Positions 1 to 12,044 are shown, counted from the first letter of the stretch. The stretch: DNA of 64,000 bases from Galaxea fascicularis (GCA_948470475.1 OX419335.1:43981365-44045364); one strand, 5' to 3'. Numbers and translations are program-made. Notes: generated by a model from the sequence alone, not told the origin.

Positions 1-1501
1 GAACACGTGCACAACTCGTTCCACGACGAGATTTCCTCCAAAGCTCGAAGTGCGAGGAACGAGTTTTTGAAAGGTAAAGTTTATCTTTTGTAGCGGGTTA
101 TCTCTGCCATAGGTGTATCCCATAAGCACTTAAACTCTTCATCGAAGGCCTAGGATGGTATTTTTGGGCATTTTTTTTTGTTTTGAAAAGCACATTAATC
201 CTCCTTCCTTTCTGTCAACATCGTGTCAAAACATGAGAAGCTCCCATGGTCTCCGTCTAGCGTGCTCACAAGCTTAACCTTTTTCGTTTTTTTTTTTTTT
301 TTTTTTACAGCTTCTTTCAAGATGAATCAACCAGAGACGTAAGTATTACTGTTTCTTTAATTATTTTTCATTCACATCATTTTATTTCTTACAGTGCATA
401 GTCCGTACGAAGCAAGTTTGTCACATCAAGAGGTCGCATTGTTTACATAAACCTAAGAATTACAGTCTCAGATTTCAAAGTTTTTATGCCCTTCCTGTTT
501 ATGTTTCAGGAAAAGAAAACTTTTTGTATGGAAGCGTCAGCATGATTCTTGTCTTTTTCGTGAAGTCGTACTCGTATGTCCTGCTTACACATTTTTTACA
601 AGAACGACAACGAGTACAAGTACGAGATGAACTCCTTCTCGTACTCGTACTCGTTGTCAATGCTAACTCTCTCTAATGTCGGCAGATCTTCACTCTTCTG
701 GTAAAAGTAGTTGCTACTCAAATGTTATGAGGATGGCCGAATTCTATAATTTGCCAGAATTTATCCAACTCGCTTAACTGAAGCTAACCGAACAACCACT
801 TTGTAAAGTTAATGCGACAAAAGTATATCTTATATTGGCAACACACTATTCAATACTCCAAGAAACTAGAATTTTATACGTGAACACTTTTAAGAACGAA
901 TATATGCCTTCCTATTATTTAGGCTTTAGAAGAAAACTAAATGGCAGGAAAGAATTAGTGAAACTATGAACAGGTAATCACAAACTAATGATTGAAACTG
1001 GTAGATACGATCAAATCTCAAAGTTTGAGAGACTCTGCTGTTCTTGACGATCGAATGAAGGTGAAGATGAAATACACTTTCCTTTTATCTGTCCTAAATT
1101 CTCAATTCTTATAGCAAAACAAAAAAATTACCTACCGAATATCACCCAATTATCCCCTATATGAGCTACCAAGGAATTAATGAATTCTACTGATTATTTT
1201 GTTAATATTGAATATAAATTGACGAAGTTCATTCTGTTTTGCTTAAATTCGCGTGATAATATATTATCTAAATCAGACTGATGTATCTTTAATTTTTTTC
1301 CTTCTTATTACATTGTTATATTGTTCTTGTTAAGACTTGATACGTGCTTTTGCAATACTGCATGAAGTTTTAGTCATGCAAATAGAGCTACTTGTTGTTG
1401 TTGTTGGTTTCCAGAAGGGGCGTGAGCTAATATAAAAATTAAAAATATACTAAATATACAAACAACCATGACTAAAACTATTCATGCCTTAAATATTACC
1501 C
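1..1501. other. Intergenic, no gene seen
   Basis: AT-rich sequence with homopolymer T runs and no credible coding potential on either strand. The only structured item is the hairpin at 606-658, listed separately. Confidence 0.6.
606..658. repeat. Near-perfect hairpin (inverted repeat)
   Basis: Arms of about 22 nt (606-627 and 637-658), built from repeated GTACGAG/CTCGTAC words, pair with about one mismatch around a 9-nt loop. Related CTCGTA words occur just upstream near 565. This looks like the core of a short palindromic MITE; nothing indicates an expressed RNA. Confidence 0.6.
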
Positions 1502-1768
1502 TTAGAATAGATTACTATATGACATTTGGTCTATAGGTTGAAATATGCTTATCAATTGCAAATTCGGTAAGGAATGCCAGACCCTAGCACCATTATAGCT
1601 AAAACTCTTCTTTATTAAAAATTCAGTCTTTGGTAATGGAACGGCCAACTTAATATCAACGTTTCTTAGATGGTAACTTTTGGCTGAACAAGAGTCTCTG
1701 AAGATACCCGAAAGCCTGACAGGTACCAAGTCATGGAGAACCTTAAACATTTGCCCTCGTAAACTCAA
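1502..1768 (-). mobile_element. LINE reverse-transcriptase C-terminal tail fragment
   Basis: The 88-codon minus-strand frame ends in a stop and carries the pattern FSYNGARVWHSLP near its C-terminus. That pattern is typical of the last part of ORF2 in CR1/Jockey-type non-LTR retrotransposons; compare the equivalent [10 protein letters not shown] tail of the LINE at about 35.4 kb in this window. No reverse-transcriptase core is present upstream (higher coordinates), so this is a 5'-truncated dead copy. Assignment rests on the short C-terminal motif only. Confidence 0.5.
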
Positions 1769-4700
1769 GCCAAGATGACGTAGCTAGAGAAAATTCAAAC
1801 TGTCTAGCCTCGTTTCTGTAGCGCATGATTACCCTAGGGCATGATTAACCTAGTACATCCTAGTATACCCTTCTATACTTCAGTTTACGACTGTATACCC
1901 TTGTAAACCCTTGAAAACCCCTGTTTACCCTCATACACCGCTGTATTACCATGTGTGCCCATCCATTCGGACCCCATTTAATTATTAAATAGCCAAAAGT
2001 ACATTCATTATATATGTACACAAAAATCATTTTATTTCAAGAATTACCCTTCGTATAGCAATCTTCCATTAGAAATCAAGTAATGTAAAAACCCGTGTGT
2101 AAGAACCTATTGGGAAAAAGGAATTTGCCCATTTAATAACAAAACAAATAAAAGAACCTGTTTAGGTAAGCGAGATGAAGCAGGTTCTTATATGTGGGTT
2201 GCAGCTGAATTATGATAAATATTTTAACTAATTAAGAAGTTTGACATTGAGATATCAAATTTTGGTTGCAAGTTTTGTTAGATCTTTAATCAGTATTACA
2301 GTTGTGAAAAAATACTGTAAATGTAAGGACCAAACCCAAGTGTATTTGTTTTTCTAGTAATCAACAACTATATCTCCTTCATAGAAATTCAGAACCTAGT
2401 TATCCTAAATTGCCAATAAGAACCTATTTTGCCAGACATCAAAACCTGTAGATTGTTACACGCAGGTTTTTACTGCATACGTTACCGGGTATAACTATGC
2501 GAAGAGATTGTCATAGTAATTTAATTTTCTTCAAGCAATCACTGCTGTGTTGCAAATATTCCGTACCTTGTTTTTTGTTATATGCTACAGTCAGGCAATA
2601 TTGGTTAAAAATTTATTCTAATGTTTATCAGGCATTGTTAACGGCTGATTGGATTTGGTATCACAAAAGTTTCCAAACAGTTTGCAAATCAGTGAAATTT
2701 AAATTTGACGCAGAATTCTTAAGACAGAAACAAAATAATTTATGCTGTACGACAAAGCAAACATAACGAAGTGGACCAAACGGGAACTCCTATGACCCCG
2801 AGCTAATGCCTGGCGACAGAAAAGGATTCCTTCAAAAAGCTTTTTGCAATCAGTTACAAAGTATAGAAAAGGCAAAACCAAAGCAAAAGCAAATTACTTA
2901 GACATTACAGGCTAACGACGGAGTAGGAGTTGGAGATGTAATAAGAAGAGCACAGCGATACGATCGAATGAAAATCAAACCGACCACGTTTGAAGCAGAA
3001 TGCCGTTCCGCTTATGACTCCTTCGCTTGTTGGAATTGCAAGAGAAGCGGGCCCGGAATCAAGCATTGCGTTCGGCTTATTCTTCTGCTTCTGCATCCGA
3101 CTCAGTTAATCTAGTTTCCATTTGATCGTAATCGACAGAGTAGTAGGCCTATTAAGAAGAAAATGAATTTTTCCGATTCCGATTCCAACGATTCTTATGA
3201 CTCCAACTGCGACTTCGACTCCGACTCCATCGATAGTAAAAGCCAACCTTAAACTAAATACTCCTCTATCCCGGCATGTAAATTTGGCTGATAATCGATA
3301 TAATAAATGTGAATAAATAAAAAAATGAATATAATCCCCCTACTGACAATGACTTCATACCGAGAACAAAAAAGAAAAGTGAGATTTCATCAATGATTGC
3401 TCTCTTTATTGTTTTCGAATGAATTCTCCTGTGCAACGGAATTACCTAAATTGTCAAGTTCTATGATTTTTCTAAAAAAGAGACGTCGAAATAATCAGGT
3501 AATTTCGACTAGTAAATCCATCATCAGGTACTCAGCAACAGCATGTTTAGCCATCACAAAAAAAAAGCTTTCTGTGCAATCGCTAACGGCTATATCTCTT
3601 TAACCTTTGCAGCACAGGAATTAGATTTATACACGACAAACCTCTTTAATTACACACTGCAAATGTACAAAACCTAAATACCAACTAACAAAGTTAAAAC
3701 TTCCAGTAACGTCCAAGGACCAAGTGTCAAACCACTCCTCTCTGCCACACTGGGAACCACTCCTCCCCTCTGCACTTGGAACCAGGGGTTTAGTGTGCCC
3801 AAAATTTGAAGTGGAATAAGTTTAAACGTATATATATATTTTTTGTTTTATCTAAGTTTTTATTTTGTTTCGAGCCTGTATTTTTTTTTTAACATAAATT
3901 GGAAGTTACTTTGAACATACCATTTATGTTTGTTTTTGAATGGTTTCTGACGTACTCTGAATACAGGCAGTGCACACAAGTAATTTTGCCGGGATTTTAA
4001 AGTTCTAAGTTTGGTTTTGACTTTATAGCATGCGTGCGGTTTACAGTTGCTCTTAATTTACTGTTGAAGAGGCAACAGCCTCAAAAACGTATGCTTGTTT
4101 ATAGTGAATATTTACTAAGTTCGATATTGAACAACCTTTGTGCAACACAGTTTTCTTCTTGTTTTGACTACTAAGACGTTGTTTATCAACGCATCCTTCA
4201 AACGGTAACTGCGTTTGATGGAAACTATAACTGTAGCTTGCATGCAGCTGCCCTGACAGTTTCTCTATTTCTCATGGCGAGACTTGCTGATGCAACTCAA
4301 TGTGTGTTTGTAGAGTGACAAACATGTTGAATACAACATCTCTTCGTATCTCCATCTGGTGGAACATTCTTTTGGGTGTTTTTTAATCGATAAGTATCGG
4401 CGGGGAATTTGAAAATAAGCCACCAATTATTTTTTTAATGCACATTTCTGTGACGTGCCTGAGGTTCACTGATTGTTCAACCTGAAAATCGAAAATAGAC
4501 GTTTTAGTGATAGAACAGATTCATTATGCAACAACTGGTTACTTTAAAATTAAAAACTGATTCTACAAACAAAAAGAGAATTGGTTTTCACTGTGAAAAT
4601 AAGTATAATATTAACCTGAATTACGATCGTAGGTAATATTCGTCATCGAATCATATTTGAAAACAATCACAAGTATAAGAGATAATGATTATGAATCTGA

Positions 4701-5180
4701 AATTGCTGGAAATTGATATTGCTATTGCTTATAACTTCCAAGAAGCTACCTTAATAAACTCCGTGGCTCTGTTGTAGCCAATCCCATGACCGTGGAACTT
4801 TCTTTCTAGACTTCGGGTTGGCAAGGGCTCTTAAACAAAACATCAATCTTCAGAAAGATCAATCTGAGCAGCTGCTATGTATTGCTCCAAGACCTTCACA
4901 GGACACGTTGATTGGTTTGTTCTTGCAATCGCAATCCATACCCTGTGAAAACACGAACTTGCACATCTGAAAACTATGCAGACGCATTTGTCTGCACACG
5001 TCTTACCCAAAATGAAAGCTAAAAAATTAACAAATCTCCACCCCGAACGGGAGAGCACAAGAAAAGTACACTTTCTTTCATTATATGCTTTCACATTTTA
5101 CAAAAAAGCACGGGGAGACTCTCAAATTCTATGTTTTAACCTTTTAGAAAACACAACTTAAGCTTAAGCTGAAACGGTTC
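1769..5180. other. Intergenic, repeats only
   Basis: No gene recognised. Notable texture: 1830-1960 has degenerate short units ending in ACCC (TATACCC, GTAAACCC, GTTTACCC), and 3170-3232 is a run of degenerate GACTCC/GATTCC hexamers whose complement resembles 2915-2935, suggesting the ends of an old TIR element. Short open frames (for example 2497-2766 and 4843-5094) have no recognisable domain and look like chance. Confidence 0.5.
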
Positions 5181-5335
5181 GAACCTACAGCAACCTGATT
5201 GGCCAGCAAGGAACCAATCATACCACACCATTTTCGATCCAACCAACGAGTTAAGGTGGTATAAAAACCCCTTACGGACTAGAACTCACGGAACGGTTCA
5301 GAGTTTCACTCAATCTTCCGACATATACTGATATA

Positions 5336-5376
5336 GCAACTGACGAGAATCGTAAGATTCGAAATCGCGGTCTTGC
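5336..5376 (+). ncRNA. Hammerhead ribozyme (type I, short stem III)
   Basis: Read directly from the sequence: stem I GCAA (5336-5339) with UUGC (5373-5376); core CUGACGA (5340-5346); stem II GAAUC (5347-5351) with GAUUC (5356-5360) around a GUAA loop; core GAAA (5361-5364); a 2-bp stem III (A5364-U5371 and U5365-G5370) closed by CGCG; and a GUC cleavage triplet (5370-5372). All the invariant core positions are present. Known family fact: Penelope-like terminal repeats carry hammerheads with very short stem III. Cleavage would fall after C5372, just ahead of the element's first coding region. Confidence 0.75.
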
Positions 5377-5409
5377 GTGAAAGTTACAAATCCTTATTTT
5401 CAAACCACA

Positions 5410-6707
5410 ATGGAGGAGGATTACAAAACGTCTCTTAGCTCACACGAGAACGAGAATGAACTCTTGGACATCCAAGGACAATCAGAACCAGAACAGAGCG
5501 GCGAGGAGAGCGATGACAACATTACCAGTTATCAGAAACCTCCGACTAAACCTTCTGAGCATAAGGAACAAAAGAAAACTGGCGTTAAGAGGAAAGTGGG
5601 CGATGAAATTCCGACCACTACGGAGGCCAAAATTAAGAGAAGACGGAAGAGTCCATAAAAAAAACTAAATGACCACTTCAAAGGAACACGTGTCCAAAGC
5701 CACTACGATATTCTGCGCGGGCTAACATTCCAGCAGACGAAGAATTCAAAAAGGACATAAAAACATTAAAACAAAAAGCTGAACGAGGATTCGTCGAAGC
5801 CCTAACAAGGTTTCATTATCGCCGTCTCGAGAAACAGAAAACTAAGCTTAACAAAGAGAACTCTAAGACGCGCCGTTACAGCCACACAATATCTACATCT
5901 GTATCTAAAACCAAAATAGACCCTACAAAGCTTAGGGCTATGGCTGCTAACTTGCAAAAACAGTACAATTAAGTCAACAGAATGTTATCACAGCTAAATG
6001 ATTCCACTGAGAATAAAGCTTGTGAAAAGTACTCTTGTGAGTCTGTTAAATGTATTACGAACTCCACGGGTGGGCCCGGCACAGATCGGGGAAAACAATC
6101 CTACACAAAAACTCGAAGACACACCGTCAAACGCAGACAAAGAAGGAAGAAATCTTCCAATAATATAGACAGATTTCAAAAAGCCTCTGGGGAAAAGTAC
6201 ATTAAAAACCTGTCAAATAAGAAAATAACTGAAGCTCAAATCAAACTAATCTCTCATGGTTTGAAATTTATACCGGTGAACAAACCAAACAAAAACAAAA
6301 TCCGAAGGCAATTATTGCAGAATTTTGAGATTTTCGCAAGACGTATGCGTTTTTTGGACACAATAGAAACGTCCACCCTTTCTACGTTAAATCAAACTGG
6401 AATCCACCAGTTCAAAAATCAGTCGCCCTCGAAAGCTACCTTGAGGAGGTTAAGTTACAACTAACGGAAATACAAATAAACAAAGCCAAAACGAAACTTG
6501 TCACGCGACGAACAAAAGGCACTAAATCAATTGAAACAAAAAAACGATATCAACCTGAAAAAAGAGGACAAGGGCAGCACCACTAACCTTAAATGGACTC
6601 CCCCAGAGGGACAATTTTCCTCTTTAGATTTTTTCACCAAAAAGTGCTGTCACGACATTCACAAACTTAAATTCAATCGTAACACTAAATTTTCCAACCT
6701 TTCCTGA
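5410..6707 (+). pseudogene. Penelope N-terminal region, fragmented
   Basis: From the ATG at 5410 a short acidic then Lys/Arg-rich frame runs to 5658. After a frame change, a second lysine-rich stretch runs to about 5970, a third frame covers 5982-6464 and a fourth 6498-6707. Composition (very basic, no recognisable fold) fits the poorly conserved region preceding the RT of Penelope-like elements. Multiple frame breaks show the copy is dead. No ATG-to-stop gene is proposed. Confidence 0.55.
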
Positions 6708-6821
6708 CAAGAGTCGGCGGCGCTTAAAAATCTTAGTAAACGCAATGACGTAGTTGTCAAATCGGCCGACAAAGGCGGCGCGGTAGTTGTTTGGCGGTCC
6801 GACCTTTACCAAAAAGAAGCT

Positions 6822-7688
6822 TTGCGGCAACTTTCTGACACCTCGTTTTATGCCAAAATCGAAAAAGATCTCACCTCCACAAATCAAAAACTTGTCAAAG
6901 ACACCATTCATAATCTTATAGTTAACCAAGAATTACCGGACGCTGCAACTAATCTCATCATCACTACTCCTAGAACTTCGTGCATTTACTTCTTGCCAAA
7001 AATTCACAAACCGAACAACCTAGGTCGCCCTATTGTTTCTGCCTGTAGTTGCCCTACCGAACTCATTTCTAGCTACTTAGAGAGGATTATGACTCCTATC
7101 GTCAAATCTTTACCATCATACATCAAAGATAGTACACACGCACTAGACATTTTCCGCGATTTATGTTTCTACGGCCAAGACAAACTTATTTTCACCATGG
7201 ACATTACATCTCTGTACACAGGCATTCCCAAAAGCGAAGGTCTTCTAGCACTTAAACACTTTTTCGATCAACAAGAACCAAGCTCGGAAACGCTACTCCG
7301 CCTTGCCGAACTAGTTCTAACACTTAACTGTTTTTCATTCGCCGGCAACTATTACAAACAAATTAATGGTGTGGCGATGGGCACAAGAATGGTACCTAGC
7401 TATGCCAATCTTTTTGTAGGTTATGTTGAACACCAATTTTTCAATCAGTACAACGGCCCGAAACCTGAACTCTACGGCCGCTACATTGACGATTGCATTG
7501 GCGCTATTTCATCCAGCACACAAGAACTCGATCAATTTATAACCTCCGTTAATTCCTTTCACCCGGCTCTTAAATATACCTGGGAAATTTCGGAAACTTC
7601 ATTGGCTTTCCTAGATATCAAAGTTTCTATCAGCGGCAACGGTTTATGTGCCAGTGTGCACTACAAATCTACAGATTCTCACAGTTAG
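6822..7688 (+). pseudogene. Penelope-type reverse transcriptase core
   Basis: A 288-codon frame holding the catalytic RT domain. It shows the template-proximal FLPKIHKP and GRPIVSA words, the palm motif FTMDITSLYTGIP, the NGVAMGTRM segment, and the catalytic YIDD at 7482-7493 (residues 221-224), followed by LAFLDIKV. All are features of Penelope/telomerase-related RTs rather than LINE RTs. The frame ends after YKSTDSHS at 7688, where homologous sequence continues in another frame, so one frameshift lies near 7660-7690. The catalytic aspartates are intact but the protein is not. Confidence 0.85.
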
Positions 7689-7689
7689 T

Positions 7690-8444
7690 TGTTGTATTCA
7701 TCGTCACATCATCACATGTCAAGAAATCCATTCCTTATTCTCAATTTCTTAGACTTCGACGTCTATGTAGTGATGACTCTGGTTTTTCCAGCAAATCAGA
7801 GGAGATGTGCCAGTTCTTCGAAAAACGTGGCTACCCTGCCTCTGTGGTGAAAGCGGGCCATCATCGCGCCCAACAATTTGATCGACAGTCAGCACTACAA
7901 GCGTCACAAAAGGATAAGAACGACAGAATTCCATTCACCCTCACTTTTCATCCTCATAATCATGTTGTCAAAAGTGTCATTCCTAATAACTTCAAATTAC
8001 TCCAAAATGATCCCGAGACTGGTTCGAATCTTTTCGCAACCTCCACTTATTTCATTCAAAGGCGACAAAAACGTCGGCAACTTTTTAGTTAGAAGCGCAT
8101 TTAAAACTAACGAGCAACCCGGCACTTTCAAATGCGCGCGCTCACGATGTAAAACTTGTCAATTCATTCTTAACACTAGCAAAATATCGGGACCTAATAC
8201 CTCCGCAAATGTCATTTATTGCCTAACCTGTACGTTATGCAATAAATTATACATTGGCGAAACAGGAAGACGACTAGGCGACCGATTCCGCGAACACCTT
8301 CGCGATGTTGAGAAGAATGACCAAGATGCATCTAAGCCACTCCAAACAACACATGGCTATCTGCGGCCTTTCCCTACATTAAGGTACGACGGAAAGCCGC
8401 AAGAATCTGGAACAAAAATTCATCTTCCAAATCGGCAGCCTTAA
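7690..8444 (+). pseudogene. Penelope linker and GIY-YIG endonuclease, frameshifted
   Basis: After the RT, the element continues first in the frame that ends at 8092 (containing LRRLCSDDSGF and KRGYPASV) and then in the frame that ends at 8444. The latter holds CLTCTLCNKLYIGETGRRLG followed by DRFREHL, that is, the Cys-containing approach and the GIY-YIG core with its catalytic-side arginine. The C-terminus degenerates after DASKP. Domain order and spacing fit a Penelope endonuclease; the frame changes inactivate it. Confidence 0.8.
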
Positions 8445-8568
8445 TCCCCACGGTATTAACGAACGCTTTTCATTTAACTAATGTATTCCTATTTTTCACG
8501 TTGCCATGTTACCACCAATAGCGTAGCTCCTACTCCACTATAAAAACTACACACAACCCATAATTCCT

Positions 8569-8617
8569 CGATTCGTTCTGACGAAGGGGTAACGCTCGAA
8601 ACGTCAGCTTTTAGAAT
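8569..8617 (+). ncRNA. Hammerhead-like hairpin in the Penelope 3' tail
   Basis: CTGACGA (8578-8584), a GGGG/GCTC stem around TAAC, and GAAA (8598-8601) reproduce the hammerhead core order; GATTC before and GAATC after could form a stem I. However, stem III has no loop (GAAAC is followed directly by GUC), one unpaired A precedes stem II, and CTGACG/CGTCAG can instead form a simple hairpin. It is either a degenerate or dimer-dependent ribozyme, or only a hairpin. Confidence 0.4.
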
Positions 8618-8684
8618 CCCTGTACGGTGGTCAATTTACATTTATCAACTCTGTTGATAATACCAAATTTTTGTGTACTACTTC

Positions 8685-8720
<36 letters not shown>

Positions 8721-8740
8721 CCCCCTTTATTCATTTGAAG

Positions 8741-9341
8741 TACAACATACTTACATTGGGACACTGCTCGCACGGTATGGCGACGAAGGTTGCAAGAATT
8801 ATATGTACAAAAGGTCTGGATAGCAGCAGGCATAAATTTTCAGAAACATCACGACACTTTTTAAAAACATGTTTCGACAGAAACTTCTGTAATCTGCAGT
8901 TTAAATCAGTACAAAGTACAGAGTTGAATATATAGTGTGAAACAAAATGCTAATTAAGTGTAAGAACAAAAGGACCATGGCAATTTAAAGAGTGTCGTGT
9001 TGTTTCTGAAAATTATATGTACCCGACACAACCTTGCGCGCTTGCTAAAATATTGCCCAAGACCACCGTGCGCGCCTAGTTTCATTAAATCGGGAACGCT
9101 TCGCTTACTACAAACACATTGCTCACTTTCTTGAAATTGCTGGTATGTTTACAAGTGGGGAATTCTAGGGTGCCTCCTCGGGTTTTGCCTAAACCCTGCG
9201 GGGGCAATAATTTTAAGTCTAAATACAATCTATTAGGGAATACATGAAGCACCTACTCCGAGAAGAAGTGCTTTGCCTGTATCGCGGGCTCGTTCTCAAG
9301 TCGGTCCAATTTTTTTCGTCCAATTTAAGAATCTTAGAAAA
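8741..9341. other. Intergenic upstream of the PAP2 gene
   Basis: No domain or repeat recognised. Being directly upstream of the gene starting at 9342, it presumably includes that gene's promoter and 5' UTR, but no clear TATA box or initiator can be fixed by eye. Confidence 0.4.
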
Positions 9342-10082
9342 ATGGTTACAGTTAAAGATGATCAGAGAAACGTGGATACCATGTGTCTTCGGCGAACAAA
9401 AACTAAACATTTGAACAATTTCCACGCCAAGAAGACGGAAATCAGCGAAACAGAATCGAGAGACAGTGGCGAAGGTTCTTCGAGAGATCAGGACAAAGAC
9501 CGCTGTTTGATCGATCGTCTATGTAAGTTAGACATCACTTTGTCCAGGAAACTGAGCTTCTGCGCAGATAAAAACTCTGGCCCTTGGAGAACTGTTATGA
9601 TAATTCTAGAGATTACTGGACATGGGGTTCCATGGATAGCAGGAACAATCATTTCTATTCTGGTTCTCTCGGATTTGAAACAAGAATTTGCGTGCAATTT
9701 ATTTCTTGCTCTGATGTTTGATCTTACCGTAGTGGGTGGCTTAAAAATTGCTGTGCGACGTAAGCGGCCGATATACAACGAGAAAGACATGTTTGCTACA
9801 GTTTCAGTGGACAATTACTCTTTCCCCTCCGGGCATTCCACCAGAGTTGCAATGCTGGCAGCTTTATTTGCTGTGTTCTTGACTAATGTACTTTGGAAGT
9901 TTGTGATTGGATGTTGGGCCTTGTTTGTGTCAATATCACGTATAGTACTTGGTAGACATCACGTGAGTGATGTATTTTGTGGTGTTATGATTGGTTTGTT
10001 ACAATGCTGGGTTGTTTGTACCTTGTGGGTGTCAAATAAGAAATGCCAGCAATTGTTAATGTTTCTGCCATTATCATGGTAA
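9342..10082 (+). CDS. PAP2-family lipid phosphatase, PLPP6-like, single exon
   Basis: Encodes about 246 residues. The three PAP2 signature motifs are intact: KIAVRRKRP (motif 1, KxxxxxxRP), FPSGHS (motif 2), and SRIVLGRHHVSD (motif 3, SRx5Hx3D). Hydrophobic spans around these motifs fit a multipass membrane enzyme. The short N-terminal Ser/acid-rich cytosolic region followed by the core resembles PLPP6 (presqualene/isoprenoid diphosphate phosphatase), which hydrolyses lipid phosphates and diphosphates at ER or nuclear membranes. I chose ATG 9342 (context gaaaaATGG, A at -3 and G at +4) over the in-frame ATG at 9273, which lacks good context. The uninterrupted reading frame indicates an intronless gene. 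It is convergent with the giant minus-strand gene. Family assignment is firm; the exact substrate is inferred. Confidence 0.88.
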   Translation: MVTVKDDQRNVDTMCLRRTKTKHLNNFHAKKTEISETESRDSGEGSSRDQDKDRCLIDRLCKLDITLSRKLSFCADKNSGPWRTVMIILEITGHGVPWIAGTIISILVLSDLKQEFACNLFLALMFDLTVVGGLKIAVRRKRPIYNEKDMFATVSVDNYSFPSGHSTRVAMLAALFAVFLTNVLWKFVIGCWALFVSISRIVLGRHHVSDVFCGVMIGLLQCWVVCTLWVSNKKCQQLLMFLPLSW

Positions 10083-10535
10083 ACTAAGACATGAGGTGGG
10101 ACTGGAATAGGATCAACATCAAAACTATAAAAACAAGAGGTATGACAAATGTAATTTGGAAACAATCATTTGTGCCAAACAGGCCAAAGGTTTGGATGTG
10201 TAGAACAGTGTGTTGGTTTGGAGAGTAAGTGCACAAGGCTTTACGATGGGGATGACTAGGTTCAAGGGTGGACGGATTTGGCTAAAAAAGTTGCTCAGTT
10301 TTTGGAGTTTGAGGATATGTTTTACAGATTGGTGGATTTTAAAAGGTCAGTGGATTACAGATTTTGTTTGTTTTGAAGTATGGATCGTGGATGTTAGCAC
10401 ACAGCACACAGCAACACATCTTGTTAACTAAATTGAATAATTAGTTATTACTTTATTATCTGTCGTCAACAGGGATTTAACATAATTTATAATTGATAAT
10501 TGTGTTTATCTTACTTTGTATGTTTTTAAGTCTCT

Positions 10536-10541
10536 AATAAA
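10536..10541 (+). terminator. Polyadenylation signal for the PAP2 gene
   Basis: A canonical AATAAA lies about 450 nt after the stop codon in AT-rich DNA, with A-rich sequence following at about 10553. It is the best candidate 3' end for the phosphatase transcript. Confidence 0.5.
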
Positions 10542-10544
10542 CTT

Positions 10545-11780
10545 GAACTTGAGAAAAAAACTATGTAGTTTTACACTAATGATTCAAACTACTACTTTTA
10601 TCAATCTTGTTAAATCCCTGATAAAGTCTCAGTGATGTCTGTGATCAGACAAAACCTGGCACATAATAAACAAAGTCAAGAGAGGATGAGGTGCCCTGTC
10701 CTCCCTTGACAAAGTTAACAACAGAACTCTCAAGTCTCATGCATTGAGTGTGAGACTCATGCAAACAAATGTAAACTTATGTTTTCCTGCTGAATCTACT
10801 ATATCTCTCACATTTAAGGTTTTTGATTTAAACAGTTCATTTTGAGGTAGAAAATTACTGCCTAAGTACAGTAACTACAGTGTACCTCATGTGCCATCAT
10901 GTACCAGCTTTGAACACTTCCCAACAGTGGAAATTATGTATAGCCAGCCTTACACCAGTCAGTGGGTTTACTGACTATTGCACATGCTCACATGCTAATT
11001 GCAGACCAGTAAGGTGGACTCTCTTGACATTAGTCCAATAACAATCCTTAAATAACAATGAGAAGAACCAGGTTTTTCTGAGCTGACAAGAATGAAAACC
11101 CCCACCAAACCATTGTTTTAATGAAAACCACTGGTCATTGCTGTCCAAGGTCTAAATAGCTACCTTTGATGGGCCACATTTCCTCTCAGATAAAGGAAAC
11201 CTTCCTAGCTACTCGACAATTTCAATGGAATTGCTGACCCCTATTAACCCCCTCCTTTACAATATTGCTTCACATCATCAAACATTCCTGAACAATCAAG
11301 TAGAAATACAGGACACTGTTGCAGATGATTATTGGTCAGATGAATAAAAACTTCATGAGTTCCAAACCTACTACACCGTAACTTCATTGTGAAACATTGT
11401 GGTCTTAATTTGTAATCACTAAATTAAGTCAATTACAATGCATAGAATGGCAACCATTTACTAATTTGATTTGATTTAGACAGTTGATAGTCATTCACAA
11501 AGTTGACAGAATAAACGTGAGATTCAAATCCCACCTCAGTAAGTTTGCAGGACTATTGTCCCATGAAGCTAGTTTAATGGCTCAGCACCCGCACGATTCT
11601 CCAAACTAGGAATCGCAAGGTCACAGGTTCTAATCTTGCTGAAAGAATTCTGATCTTCTATTCTGGAACTCATGCTGAGTCAGTTACTAAAGTACATCCT
11701 TCACGTAAAAGAAAAACTCCAGTTTCAATGTAATACATTAGCTTTAGCTCATTTATTTATCGATTTACAGTGTATTTATT
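10545..11780. other. Intergenic, no gene seen
   Basis: About 1.2 kb of AT-rich sequence with no long frame, recognisable repeat or RNA gene. Confidence 0.5.
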
Positions 11781-11784
11781 TATA

Positions 11785-11818
11785 TTCATTTATTTATTTA
11801 TTTATTTATTTATTTATT
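11785..11818. repeat. (TTTA)n microsatellite
   Basis: About eight uninterrupted TTTA/ATTT tetramers, with weaker copies just upstream. Confidence 0.9.
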
Positions 11819-12044
11819 ACAATTTATGGCATACAAAAACAGAAGCCAAGGGATGAAATGCAAAAGAGTCAAAGACCCTATATTAAAGCGGATCACCAAT
11901 GGTACTAAAATGAGAGTGATGATACAAATTAAATTATGGTGGCAATAAATAGGAAATAAATTATATAAAAAACTCACTTCTTGCCTCACGAAGGGAGAGG
12001 GAAAGGGAGTTCCGTGTTCCCACAACTCTATGAAAACAAGATGC

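Larger units (their letters stand above)
5180..8740 (+). mobile_element. Penelope-like retroelement, near full length but decayed
   Basis: A single plus-strand element in the order: upstream repeat with a TATAAAAA box (5260-5267) and a hammerhead ribozyme (5336-5376); a lysine-rich N-terminal region broken into several frames (5410-6700); the reverse-transcriptase core (6822-7688); then two further frames (about 7650-8092 and 7878-8444) ending in a GIY-YIG endonuclease; and a 3' hairpin tail (8569-8740). RT plus a C-terminal GIY-YIG domain is diagnostic of Penelope-like elements. At least four frame breaks make this copy non-autonomous. The tail recurs at 35915-36060 and, inverted, at about 59462-59608. 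Confidence 0.85.

Noticed and set aside
2497..2766. 89-codon plus-strand frame
   Set aside because: No domain, no splice or promoter context, and AT-rich composition like its surroundings.
9488..9814. Minus-strand open frame
   Set aside because: Lies opposite the PAP2 gene, which has all three catalytic motifs; a shadow frame.
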